Notes: generated from the sequence alone by a model not told the origin. A stretch of 64,000 bases of DNA from Heracleum sosnowskyi (GCA_030848705.1 CM061238.1:31526655-31590654), one strand, 5' to 3'; numbered from the stretch's first letter, positions 32,954 through 46,007 are shown. Made by a program: numbers and translations.

Positions 32954-35900
32954 GGTATATATTAGTATGTATTGTTATGCATGTGAGTTGTGTAGAAGCA
33001 AAGGATTGCTTGATTGCTTGTTTGGGTCGGTTGTATTCCGACAGGTTAGTTCATTTTATAAAGGAGGTGCTGTCCGATTTTTATATAAATTATTTTATAA
33101 ATCTTATATTAATTTGATAAAAACTATTTGTGAACCAATGTGATATATGTGCTATAATGTATAAGAGTAAGTCGATAATACGTGCTAAGTGCCTATGTGA
33201 GTTATATGATTATACTATATTATTTTTGAGAATATTTTACAAGATATTTGAATTCAATTATGTGATAAGTGTAAAGTATTTGTTTTGAGGATTATTAATG
33301 AGAATTGGTGGAGTACTAGTTGTATATGATTTTATATTAATTGTTAAGTGATCTCGGACTGTTAGTGGTAAAGCGAATTATATGTTGTAGGTATAGTGAT
33401 AATTATAATGGTTAAATAGTTAGTAAGTACAAATAAGCTATATGTGTATTTGATCGGATTGAGTAATACGTATGTGGTGAGTTAAGTTATAAGTTGTTAG
33501 AGGTGTACAATAAGGTACTTTAATATAATTGAGATGGCAAATGATTTCTTAAGTGCTATGGTGGTAAGTTATATATTGCAATACGTGCTACGTGTTAAGT
33601 GTTCTATTTATATCCCTTTTTCGAGGATAAGCTGTTAGTTTATTTTCTTTTATATTTACTGCAAGTCAAGGCAGTTCATTTTCTTACTTGTTTACTGCAT
33701 GTCGAGGCAATTTTATTATAGTATTACATATATAGATTAAGAGTTGATTGGTTGTATTGTAAACAGGTGGATAGTCCTATTTACGAGTACTTCATGCCGA
33801 AATTTCTAAAAATCCCCTGTATCTAAATTTATCTAACTTAGTTGATTTCAATGATTTGAAGGCATCCTATGATTGTAATAGTTTATGTGTATATGTGTTG
33901 TCTGGCTACGTGCCAAGTATATAAGTATTTAACTTGAGGATTAATGATTTATTTCGAGAGAACGTATGAGTAGTTTAGAATAAGCAGTGAGGTTTTGGTT
34001 GGTTTTGATTGATTTTAATTAATCGAGTGATAATCAGATTTAAAGTATAATGATTGTTTTTCGATTCATAGATTTTTATATTCAAATTTTTATAAAAGGA
34101 AGACCAAATATTTTCCAAAAAGAGTTTCAACTTTATTACGTGTCATGTGACTTGTGTAAATTGTTGTGGAGTCGTGAATGTATTATGATGATCTTTGGAT
34201 TTGGTATGTGGTTAACCGAGTTTATAAATGCTATGAAAGGTTGGTACTTAGAGTCGGACTATTAATTGGTTTTTATGATTGTCTCGGGAGTTAAATGTTT
34301 ATTTTCTAATAATAAGTTTGGTATTGTATAGTGGCATATGAATTGATAAGTTCTATGTGTTTGGATGATATATCGAGTTGAGTATGTTATTTTATAGTTG
34401 TGAGTTCAGGTTGATTAAGTTAAGTTATGTTAATATGTCAGTTTGTAATTTGACTCTTGATTGAGGTATTAGTTTAAAACAGGTGGATTGTTATATAAAT
34501 AGAGGAAGTGCTGCCGGATTTCCGGCAGGACTAATAAATGAATATTATTTGGAAATGGTATATGACATGATATGACAGTTTAAATGCATACGTGAACGAG
34601 ATATGATTATGTGTTGAATGTGTAGCTAGTAATTTGTATAATTATAGGAGTTATCAGTCCATCCATGTGCTATGTGTTACGTGAAGTATAGAAATTATGT
34701 GAATTAGTTATTTGACTTGCTACGTGATAAATGTTATATGTGATTGTTTATTTCTGGATAAAGTAACTGCAAGTCGAAGCAGATTATTTGAGTATTAAAT
34801 AAATTGTGGATTATTTGTGGATGATTAAGTTAGAAAGTTTTGGTGTTTTAAAACAGGGCAATGTCCACTTTACGAATAGGTTATGCCCAATTTTCTGTAG
34901 AAAATATATGCGCTTAAGTTTATAAACATTTATATTATGTAGAAGTTATAGTGCGAAGGCTAAAGTACATCTTATATTTAACTATAGGAACAGTTGGGCG
35001 GGCACGATCTCGATAGTGCAGACTCATAGCAACCGCATATGCGCCGGACCCAAGAATTATCGGAATGGAAGATGGTGATGACGTGGGACGGAAGAAGAAG
35101 AGAGTCGTATTACTTTAGTTTTACGTAATAGCAAAGGATCAGAGGCAAGTTTACTAACTCATACTCTTTTGTTTGGAGTATCATAGCAAGTTCTATACCT
35201 TCACTTATTGTTCAAGTGACAAGTTTCTTCAACTATTTTGCCAATATTACTTTCAACTCATACTGAAAGATTCATACCTCACTTACTGTTCAAGTGCTAT
35301 AATTCTGCAACTATTATGCAAATATTACTTTCAAGTCATATTGCAAGTGACATTCCTTATTACTTACACAAATGTTTTGACTCGCACAAATGCATGTTTT
35401 ATTGCACATTGGTTATTATACAAATATTATGGAAGTATGAATATTATGTTGTTACGAAATAAAATGTTTTACCCTAATGATACATTTCACGGTAATTAGG
35501 CCCATTCTTTTGGAAAACTACTTGTTAATATAAAACAAGTTTGGAAATGAATTATGCATTGAGCAGGATAACTAATGACCACAGGTTGATTTAAAAACTT
35601 GTGATAATATTTTTGGAAAGTAAAGTGGGGTTGGGAATGCGTAAGAGAACCCCTTGACACGCGGTTCCAGCTTGATACGAGCCATTGTCAATAAGTGCTC
35701 CCGGATCCAAATTGTTGTTATAAAAATCTTGTTATGAATACTGTGTGGAGGTTAAGTATGAATGATCATCATCTTAACCTGTGTCATTTGATACCCATTT
35801 TATATAATAAAGTGGAGTTGGGAATGCATAAGAGAACCCCTTGACACGCGGTTCCAGCTTGATACGAGCCATTGTCAATAAGTGCTTCCGGATCCATATT

Positions 35901-36732
35901 TTGTTATAAACACGCTGTTATGTAAACATTGTGTATGGAGGTTAAGCATGAATGATCATCATCTTAACCTGTGTCATTTGATACACACTTTACATATTAA
36001 AAAGGGCCAATAATTTGATAAGAAAAGTAGTATATTCAACAATTATATTCTGTTTAGAAAAGAAACATATGATTTTAGAAACAATGCATTATATTCCATT
36101 CTTGATTTCAGATCTATATATATATATAAATTACTACCATGATCGTTGGTTTACACAAGTGAAAAGTGCATTCTACTCAAAAGTTTTATTCATCAAAAGC
36201 TTGTTAAATTTCTAAAGTGGACACTGTTTATCATAAAAGTATTTTTCTTATTGTATCTTATTATTATCTTGCTGAGCATTTCTTCCGCTCATACTTGCTT
36301 GTTTTATTTTGTTAACCCTCCAGTGAAAGATAGAGTGACATGATTAAATCGTATAAGTTTGGAATGCGAAGAGACGAGATGTTGTTATGAAGATGAATTG
36401 ATGTAGAGTATCTGGATCTAGTGTAAGGCTATTTGTATAAATTTCATTTCTATTAAATATTATTATGTATATAATTAGTTTGGCCTAGTATACTTCTCAT
36501 TGAAGTTATACTAGCGTTATAGGATATATGCAAAGAGATTGTTGTAAAGATGAACATTTTTATTTAATGGGATTTTGGATTCTTGTTTCTAGCACTATAA
36601 CCTATGAAGATTCTTGGTAGAGTTGGGGTCGCAGATGTTATATTTGTATTGGTTTAATATTTAACAGGTTGTTTTAATTGAGGTTTCCGCGTGACGACCA
36701 AATCCTCTGACCCCGGATTTGGGGGCGTTACA
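32954..36732 (+). repeat. Element E 3' LTR, right part
   Basis: It begins with the repeated flank (32954-33346) and then continues the LTR from the point where the left part stopped, to gggcgttaca at 36732. It contains the second copies of the internal motif families, the ~80-bp pair and the 187-bp pair (35622 and 35809). Excluding the repeated flank, both parts together give about 5.0 kb, equal to the 5' LTR. Confidence 0.92.
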
Positions 36733-36737
36733 AATAG
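36733..36737. repeat. Target-site duplication of element E, right copy
   Basis: aatag, identical to 11661-11665. Confidence 0.92.
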
Positions 36738-39700
36738 CTTCCTCTGTGTTAAGAATGCTTGATTTTGAAGGAGCAACTCCATCAATTATAATTATTTTAT
36801 TTATTATTATTTTGTTAGTATGATACTTTCTTTAGAAAATTCCTTTACCCACACCGTTTTTTTGCATTACAAACTAGATCACCAGATCTTTCGAATGGTA
36901 TATGATTCACACTTCCCCTTGCAATAATGAAATTAATAATGAAATTTTCTGCACCGTCAAGTCTTGATAGCTAGACATCCTGTCCACTAAAAGAACCATA
37001 ACTTTCTTTAGAAAAATCCTTTTTACATACCGTTTTTTGCATAAGAAAGTAGACTGTGAGATCTTTGTAATGGTATATGATTCACTGCCCAGGAGTTCTT
37101 ATATGAAAGAAGTTTATTATGTAAAGTTAGACATCCTGCAGTTCCCATGTTTTCAGATTTAAAGTTTAGTGTCAACAACTTATCTGCTCTGCTCTCCCAA
37201 TATGTGAGTCTCCGCAATTTATTAAAATCAGTTTCAAACTTTTTATGGTTTTGTGTTTTTGGAAAATTAAATAATTCTGCTTTTATTGAGATTGGTCTAG
37301 CTTCCTCTGTGTTAACCTATAGCTTCCTCTATGTTAAGAATGCTTCATTTGAAGGAGCAACTCCATTAATTATAATTATTTTATTTATTATTATTTTGTT
37401 AGTATGATACTTTCTTTAGAAAGTTCCTTTACCCACACTGTTTTTTTTGCATTAGAAACTAGATCACCAGATCTTTCGAATGGTATATGATTCACACTTC
37501 CCCTTGCGATAATGAAATTTGCTGCACCGTCAAGTCTTGATAGCTAGACATCCCGTCACCATCCCGTCACTAAAAGAACCATAACTTTCTTTAGAAAAAT
37601 CATTTTTACACACCGTTTTTTGCATAAGAAAGTAGACTCTGAGATCTTTGTAATGGTATATGATTCACTGCCCAGGAGTTCCTATATAAAAGCAGTTTAT
37701 TATGTAAATTTAGACATTTTGCAGTTCCCATGTTTTCAGATTTAAAGTTTAGTGTCAACAACTTATCTGCTCTCCTAATATGTGAGTCTTCGCAATTTAT
37801 TAAACTCAGTTTCAAATTTTTTATGGTTTTGTGTTTTTGGAAAATTAAATAATTCTGCTTTTATTGAGATTGGTCTATCTTCCTCTGTGTTTACCTATAG
37901 CTTCCTCTGTGTTAAGAATGCTTGATTTTGAAGGAGCAACTCCATTAATTATAATTATTTTATTTATTATTTTTTTGTTAGTATGTTACTTTTTTTAGAA
38001 AATTCCTTTACCCACACCGTTTTTTTTTTTGCATTAGAAACTAGATCATCAGATCTTTCGAATGGTATATATGATTCACACTTCCCCTTGCGATAATGAA
38101 ATTTTCTGCACCGTCAAGTCTTGATAGCTAGACATCTTGTCACTGAAAGAACCATAACTTTCTTTAGAAAAATCCTTTTTACACACTGTTTTTTGCATAA
38201 GAAAGTAGACTCCGAGATCTTTGTAATGGTATATGATTCACTGCCCAGGAGTTCTTATATGAAAGCAGTTTATTATGTAAAGTTAGACATTCTGCTGTTC
38301 CCATGTTTTCAGATTTAAAGTTTAGTGTCAACAACTTATCTGCTCTCCCATAGTCTCCGCAATTTATTAAAATCAGTTTCAAACTTTTTATGGTTTTGTG
38401 TTTTTGGAAAATTAAATAATTCTGCTTTTATTGAGATTGGTCTAGCTTCCTCTGTGTTAACCTGTAGCTTCCTATGTGTTAAGAATGCTTGATTTTGAAG
38501 GAGCAACTTCATTAATTATAATTATTTTATTTATTATTATTTTGTTAGTATGATATTTTCTTTAGAAAATTCATTTACCCACACCGTTTTTTTGCATTAG
38601 AAACTAGATCACCGGATCTTTCGAATGGTATATGATTCACACTTCCCCTTGCGATAATGAAATTTTCTGCACCGTCAAGTCTTGATAGCTAGACATGCTG
38701 TCCACTAAAAGAACCATAACTTTCTTTAGAAAAATCCTTTTTCCACACCGTTTTTTGCATAAAAAAGTAGACTCTGAGATCTTTGTAATGGTATATGATT
38801 CACTGCCCAGGAGTTCTTATATGAAAGCAGTTTATTATGTAAAGTTAGAATCCTGCAGTTCCCATGTTTTCAGATTTAAAGTTTAGTGTCAACAACTTAT
38901 CTGCTCTCCCAATATGTGAGTCTCCGCAATTTATTAAAATCAGTTTCAAACTTTTTATGAATTTGTGTTTTTGGAAAATTAAATAATTCTGCTTTTATTG
39001 AGATTGGTCTAGCTTCCTCTGTGTTAACCTATAGCTTCCTCTCTGTTAAGAATGCTTGATTTTGAAGGAGCAACTCCATTAATTATAATTATTTTATTTA
39101 TTATTATTTTGTTAGTATGATACTTTCTTTAGAAAATTCTTTACCCACACCGTTTTTTTGCATTAGAAACTAGATCACCGGATCTTTCGAATGTTATACG
39201 ATTCATACTTCCCCTTGCGATAATGAAATTTTCTGCACCGTCAAGTCTTGATAGCTACACATCCCGTCACCATCCCGTCACTAAAAGAACCATAACTTTC
39301 TTTAGAAAAATCCTTTTTACACACCGTTTTTTGAATAAGAAAGTAGACTCTGAGATCTTTGTAATAGTATGTGATTCACTGCCCAGGAGTTCCTATATGA
39401 AAGCAGTTTATTATGTAAAGTTAGACATTCTGCAGTTCCCATGTTTTCAGATTTAAAGTTTAGTGTCAACAACTTATCTGCTCTGCTCTCCCAATATGTG
39501 AGTCTCCGCAATTTATTAAAATCAGTTTCAAACTTTTTATGGTTTTGTGTTTTTGGAAAATTAAATAATTCTGCTTTTATTGAGATTGGTCTAGCTTCCT
39601 CTGTGTTAACCTATAGCTTCCTCTCTGTTAAGAATGCTTCATTTGAAGGAGCAACTCCATTAATTATAATTATTTTATTTATTATTATTTTGTTAGTATG

Positions 39701-42700
39701 ATACTTTCTTTAGAAAGTTCCTTTACCCACACCGTTTTTTTTGCATTAGAAACTAGATCACCAGATCTTTCGAATGGTATATGATTCACACTTCCCCTTG
39801 CGATAATGAAATTTGCTGCACCGTCAAGTCTTGATAGCTAGACATCCCGTCACCATCCCGTCTAGGGATGGCAACGGGTCGGATCGGGTTGGATTTCTGA
39901 GATATCCAAATCCAAATCCAAATATTTTTTGGAAATCCAAATCCAATCCAAATCCAATTTGATTTTAAAATTGAAATCCAAATCCAATCCATCGGGTTTT
40001 GGATCGGGTTCGGGTTTATCCAAATCCAAAATTTGAAATTTCAAATAAACAAAAATTAACTTCATACCAACTTTTTCTTTGAACCGAAAATTCATGGAAC
40101 TTTTACTTTTAAATAAAAAGTACTTTAGGGTACGAATTTATTTTTTTACAAATTCTTATGAAATATAATTAAAGTTTCGACTTTAGAGTTTTAATACACA
40201 AATGAAAACAAACACGAGGTAGTAGAATAGAAATTTAAAAAATTCATTAAATGTTAGGGAGAACCAAGCATGCGGCAAATTGCTATCCAACTGCAAAAGT
40301 GTTTAACCTCTACAGGCATGAGACTAATTGATATGATTCTATGAGTGTTACTATTATGTAATGTAAATAGGTATTAGACAATTGGGTCGAGTAATGGATA
40401 TGGATGGATTATGGGTATAATAAATAATATAACAAAAGTATAAATTAAAATTGAAAAAGTAATATTAGTTTATAATATATATATATATATATATATAAAT
40501 TTATAATATTAATTTATAATATTAATTTATAATATATATATATATATATAATTGGATTATTTTTCGGATTTCGGGTTTGGATCGGGTTTTGGATTTCGGG
40601 TCGGGTTTGGATCGGAATACCTAATATCCAAATCCAAATCCAAACTCATTCGGGTTTAAAAATTGGATCCAAATCCATATCCAAATCCAAAATATCGGGT
40701 TCGGTAAAATCCAATCGGGTCGGAATGGATCGGGTATCCATCGGGTCGGATTTTCCTGCCATCCCTAATCCCGTCACTAAAAGAACCATAACTTTCTTTA
40801 GAAAAATCATTTTTACACACCGTTTTTTGCATAAGAAAGTAGACTCTGAGATCTTTGTAATGGTATATGATTCACTGCCCAGGAGTTCCTATATGAAAGC
40901 AGTTTATTATGTAAATTTAGACATTTTGCAGTTCCCATGTTTTCAGATTTAAAGTTTAGTGTCAACAACTTATCTGCTCTCCCAATATGTGAGTCTTCGC
41001 AATTTATTAAACTCAGTTTCAAATTTTTTATGGTTTTGTGTTTTTGGAAAATTAAATAATTCTGCTTTTATTGAGATTGGTCTATCTTCCTCTGTGTTAA
41101 CCTATAGCTTCCTATGTGTTAAGAATGCTTGATTTTGAAGGAGCAACTCCATTAATTATAATTATTTTATTTATTATTATTTTGTTAGTATGATACTTTC
41201 TTTAGAAAATTCCTTCACCCACACCGTTTTTTTTGCATTAGAAACTAGATCACCAGATCCTTCGAATGGTATATGATTCACACTTCCCCTTGCGATAATG
41301 AAATTTTCTGCACCGTCAAGTCTTGATAGCTAGACATCCTGTCACTAAAAGAACCATAACTTTCTTTAGAAAAATCCTTTTTACACACCATATTTTGCAT
41401 CAGAAAGTAGACTATGAGATCTTTGTAATGGTATATGATTCACTGCCCAGGAGTTCCTATATGAAAGTAGTTTATTATGTAAAGTTAGACATTCTGCAGT
41501 ACCCATGTTTTCAGATTTAAAGTTTAGTGTCAACAACTTATCTGCTCTCCCAATATGTGAGTCTCCGCAATTTATTAAAATCAGTTTCAAACTTTTTATG
41601 GTTTTGTGTTTTTGGAAAATTAAATAATTCTGCTTTTATTGAGATTGGTCTAGCTTCCTCTGTGTTAACCTGTAGCTTTCTCTGTGTTAAGAATGCTTGA
41701 TTTTGAAGGAGCAACTCCATTAATTATAATTATTTTATTTATTATTATTTTGTTAGTATGATACTTTCTTTAGAAAATTCCTTTACCCACACCATTTTTT
41801 TGCATTAGAAACTAGATCACCAGATCTTTCGAATGGTATATGATTCACACTTCCCCTTGCGATAATGAAATTTTCTGCACCGTCAAGTCTTGATAGCTAG
41901 ACATCTTGTCACTGAAAGAACCATAACTTTCTTTAGAAAAATCCTTTTTACACACCGTTTTTTGCATAAGAAAGTAGACTCCGAGATCTTTGTAATGGTA
42001 TATGATTCACTGCCCAGGAGTTCTTATATGAAAGCAGTTTATTATGTAAAGTTAGACATTCTGCTGTTCCCATGTTTTCAGATTTAAAGTTTAGTGTCAA
42101 CAACTTATCTGCTCTCCCATAGTCTCCGCAATTTATTAAAATCAGTTTCAAACTTTTTATGGTTTTGTGTTTTTGGAAAATTAAATAATTCTGCTTTTAT
42201 TGAGATTGGTCTAGCTTCCTCTGTGTTAACCTGTAGCTTCCTATGTGTTAAGAATGCTTGATTTTGAAGGAGCAACTTCATTAATTATAATTATTTTATT
42301 TATTATTATTTTGTTAGTATGATACTTTCTTTAGAAAATTCATTTACCCACACCGTTTTTTTGCATTAGAAACTAGATCACCGGATCTTTCGAATGGTAT
42401 ATGATTCACACTTCCCCTTGCGATAATGAAATTTTCTGCACCGTCAAGTCTTGATAGCTAGACATGCTGTCCACTAAAAGAACCATAACTTTCTTTAGAA
42501 AAATCCTTTTTACACGCCGTTTTTTGCATAAGAAAGTAGACTCTGAGATCTTTGTAATGGTATATGATTCACTGCCCAGGAGTTCTTATATGAAAGCAGT
42601 TTATTATGTAAAGTTAGAATCCTGCAGTTCCCATGTTTTCAGATTTAAAGTTTAGTGTCAACAACTTATCTGCTCTCCCAATATGTGAGTCTCCGCAATT

Positions 42701-44940
42701 TATTAAAATCAGTTTCAAACTTTTTATGAATTTGTGTTTTTGGAAAATTAAATAATTCTGCTTTTATTGAGATTGGTCTAGCTTCCTCTGTGTTAACCTA
42801 TAGCTTCCTCTCTGTTAAGAATGCTTGATTTTGAAGGAGCAACTCCATTAATTATAATTATTTTATTTATTATTATTTTGTTAGTATGATACTTTCTTTA
42901 GAAAATTCCTTTACCCACACCGTTTTTTTGCATTAGAAACTAGATCACCGGATCTTTCGAATGGTATACGATTCATACTTCCCCTTGCGATAATGAAATT
43001 TTCTGCACCGTCAAGTCTTGATAGCTACACATCCCGTCACCATCCCGTCACTAAAAGAACCATAACTTTCTTTAGAAAAATCCTTTTTACACACCGTTTT
43101 TTGAATAAGAAAGTAGACTCTGAGATCTTTGTAATAGTATGTGATTCACTGCCCAGGAGTTCCTATATGAAAGCAGTTTATTATGTAAAGTTAGACATTC
43201 TGCAGTTCCCATGTTTTCAGATTTAAAGTTTAGTGTCAACAACTTATCTGCTCTCCCAATATGTGAGTCTCCGCAATTTATTAAAATCAGTTTCAAACTT
43301 TTTATGGTTTTGTGTTTTTGGAAAATTAAATAATTCTGCTTTTATTGAGATTGGTCTATCTTCCTCTGTGTTAACCTATAGCTTCCTATGTGTTAAGAAT
43401 GCTTGATTTTGAAGGAGCAACTCCATTAATTATAATTATTTTATTTATTATTATTTTGTTAGTATGATACTTTCTTTAGAAAATTCCTTCACCCACACCG
43501 TTTTTTTTGCATTAGAAACTAGATCACCAGATCCTTCGAATGGTATATGATTCACACTTCCCCTTGCGATAATGAAATTTTCTGCACCGTCAAGTCTTGA
43601 TAGCTAGACATCCTGTCACTAAAAGAACCATAACTTTCTTTAGAAAAATCCTTTTTACACACCATATTTTGCATCAGAAAGTAGACTATGAGATCTTTGT
43701 AATGGTATATGATTCACTGCCCAGGAGTTCCTATATGAAAGTAGTTTATTATGTAAAGTTAGACATTCTGCAGTACCCATGTTTTCAGATTTAAAGTTTA
43801 GTGTCAACAACTTATCTGCTCTCCCAATATGTGAGTCTCCGCAATTTATTAAAATCAGTTTCAAACTTTTTATGGTTTTGTGTTTTTGGAAAATTAAATA
43901 ATTCTGCTTTTATTGAGATTGGTCTAGCTTCCTCTGTGTTAACCTGTAGCTTTCTCTGTGTTAAGAATGCTTGATTTTGAAGGAGCAACTCCATTAATTA
44001 TAATTATTTTATTTATTATTATTTTGTTAGTATGATACTTTCTTTAGAAAATTCCTTTACCCACACCATTTTTTTGCATTAGAAACTAGATCACCAGATC
44101 TTTCGAATGGTATATGATTCACACTTCCCCTTGCGATAATGAAATTTTCTGCACCGTCAAGTCTTGATAGCTAGACATCCTGTCACTAAAAGAACCATAA
44201 CTTTCTTTAGAAAAATCCTTTTTACACACCGTTTTTTGCATAAGAAAGTAGACTCCGAGATCTTTGTAATGGTATATAATTCACTGCCCAGGATTTCCTA
44301 TATGAAAGCAGTTTATTATGTAAAGTTAGACATTTTGCAGTTCCCATGTTTTCATATTTAAATTGTAGTGTCAACAACTTATCTGTTCTCCCAATATGTG
44401 AGTCTCCGCAATTTATTAAAATCAGTTTCAAACTTTTTATGGTTTTGTGTTTTTGGAAAATTAAATAATTATGCTTTTATTGAGATTGGTCTAGCTTCCT
44501 CTGTGTTAACCTATAGCTTCCTCTGTGTTAAGAATGCTTGATTTTGAAGGAGCAACTCCATTAATTATAATTATTTTATTTATTATTTTGTTAGTATGAT
44601 ACTTTCTTTAGAAAATTCCTTTACCCACACCGTTTTTTTGGATTAGAAACTAGATCACCAGATCTTTCGAATGGTATATGATTCACACTTCCCCTTGCGA
44701 TAATGAAATTTTCTGCACCGTCAAGTCTTGATTTTAAAGAAGCAACTACATTAATTATAATTATTTTGTTAGTATGATACTTTCTTTAGAAAATTCATTT
44801 ACCCACGCCGTTTTTTGCATCATAAAGTAGATCAACAGATCTTTCGAATGGTATATGATTCACTGCCCATGTTTCTGGGAAATTAGACATTCTGCAGTTC
44901 CCATGTTTTCAGATTTTCAGTTTGGTTTGGGCACCCAACT
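36738..44940 (+). repeat. Tandem array of ~570-bp repeats, about 12 units
   Basis: The landmark agaaccataactttc recurs at 36992, 37575, 38148, 38710, 39286, 40782, 41350, 41917, 42479, 43056, 43624 and 44191, spaced 562-583 bp apart except where the hAT-like insertion adds 913 bp. Each unit holds two diverged copies of a ~100-bp block (actttctttagaaaa ... gatctttcgaatggtatatg and actttctttagaaaaatcc ... gatctttgtaatggtatatg). Unit variants repeat in order: types at 38148, 38710 and 39286 recur at 41917, 42479 and 43056, and 41350 recurs at 43624. Short reading frames on both strands are by-products of the repetition. The last unit (44707-44940) is a shortened hybrid. Confidence 0.95.
39863..40767. 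mobile_element. hAT-like non-autonomous DNA transposon (905 bp)
   Basis: Terminal inverted repeats tagggatggca are at both ends (39863 and, complemented, 40767). The flanks are a perfect 8-bp duplication atcccgtc (39855-39862 and 40768-40775). An intact array unit at 37540-37580 shows the empty site. An 8-bp duplication and tagggatggcaa-type ends are hallmarks of plant hAT elements. Subterminal zones are made of aatccaaatcc and tcgggttcggg repeats, and the middle contains TA microsatellites near 40480-40550. No transposase is encoded. Confidence 0.9.
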
Positions 44941-45119
44941 CCATTGTATTGCAAACTTCCAATACAAAGTATCACTTAAAAACTTCTAACTGTTATGAAT
45001 AGATACCATATTTATTGTAACTACATATTTCTATTATTAATCATTACAAAGTGTCTAATTATTTTCATATTAATCTTCTATTTTTAGTTTTCATATTAAT
45101 CTTCTATTTTTAGTTACAG
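44941..45119 (+). other. AT-rich stretch before the small-exon locus
   Basis: The repeats have ended, and a short direct repeat (ttttcatattaatcttctat, twice, near 45062-45110) precedes a splice-acceptor-like ttacag at 45114-45119. It would be the end of an intron if the exon model is right. Confidence 0.4.
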
Positions 45120-46007
45120 CATGGAGAATACTAATGAAGAAAGAGAAGAACTTGAGAAAGTGTATGATGAGTTGCGTCGGCCTGGTGCGTATGTTTTCGA
45201 TTTCATTGTTTTTTAGTATTGTATAAATAATTTCTACTTATTCTAATTTTTATTGCGTTCTTTATGAAAATGTTATTTTCTTATGGAAGTTAAATTTTAA
45301 ATGTTATAAAAAAAATTCAAAAAAAAGATATTAAAGAAAGTCAATTTGTGTAATGTCAATATTTTCGAGAACAACTTTTTTTAAGATAATCTTCCTAATT
45401 TGTTAAACTTAAATTGGATTGCAAAATGTATCCCCCTAAATATTGTTAAAAATGTTAATATAGTTAATCAAGTTGGGACTATTGAGCAAAGAGAAGAACA
45501 AAACAAGAAGCAACGTCAACGATACCAAGGTATGTTTAATGTTGAATATTTACTCTAAAGTTTGATAATATTGTGATATTTATTTTAAAAATATTTTATT
45601 TAGAATAGTGAAATAGTATAGCATACATTCCTACTTTTATCAAAAGCTCATAAATACTTAAAATAGCTAAATGCCAAAGTTGTTCAAATGTTAAAATGAT
45701 AATTGTTTATTTAGATATTCAAGAAAATCCCGAGCAAAAAGAAGAGCAAAAGAAGAAACGACGTCAAACTTACCAAAAAGGTACATATATTATGAAACGG
45801 TTTGTTCAATTTTTGCTCCAACATATGGTTATGTAGTAATGCATAGTTCATTTTATCTAGAAGTTATTTCAAAAAACTAGGTGTTCAATATTACAACTGT
45901 TATCATGTTAAATATTTCAATAATGATAATTTTCTCAGCAATTGAAGCCGAAACTATTGAGCAAAGAGAAGGACGTAACGAGAAGCGACGTGGGATGTGC
46001 CAAAACG
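45120..46007 (+). CDS. Small-exon gene fragment: four exons encoding related basic motifs, cut by element G
   Basis: Proposed exons are 45120-45184 (ATG at 45121, MENTNEEREELEKVYDELRR), 45473-45529, 45715-45780 and 45939-46007. Every junction fits GT..AG: acceptors cag, aag, tag and cag; donors gtgcgt, gtatgt, gtacat and gtgagt. The last three exons are 57, 66 and 69 bp, all multiples of three and all phase 1-1. They encode related segments: TIEQREEQNKKQRQRYQ, NPEQKEEQKKKRRQTYQ and TIEQREGRNEKRRGMCQ. Such Glu/Lys/Arg/Gln-rich repeats occur in the N-termini of some Helitron-encoded and other nuclear plant proteins. I cannot assign a function. The gene lacks its 3' part because element G begins at 46080, inside what would be the next intron. 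The exon model is inferred by eye, without transcript evidence. Confidence 0.5.

Larger units (their letters stand above)
11666..36732 (+). mobile_element. Element E: non-coding LTR retrotransposon with ~5-kb LTRs (LARD-like), split by element C
   Basis: The two LTRs (11666-16690, and 17899-19523 continued at 32954-36732) start tgtagtaaccc and end gggcgttaca. Between them are 1208 bp with a primer binding site and a purine-rich tract but no gag or pol. Without the nested C element and the flank duplication the element is about 11.2 kb, of which some 90 percent is LTR. Known large retrotransposon derivatives (LARDs) have ~4.5-kb LTRs and a longer internal domain, so E fits the class with an unusually small interior. 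It must depend on another element's proteins. The termini look gypsy-like, but with no coding region the superfamily stays open. Confidence 0.9.

Noticed and set aside
37147..44431. Many 60-90-codon frames on both strands of the 570-bp array
   Set aside because: They repeat with the unit, lie on both strands in the same DNA and have no domain; they are by-products of the tandem repeat.
36738..44940. CRISPR-like regular spacing
   Set aside because: Repeats are ~570 bp with no short repeat/spacer pattern, in plant-type DNA with no cas genes.
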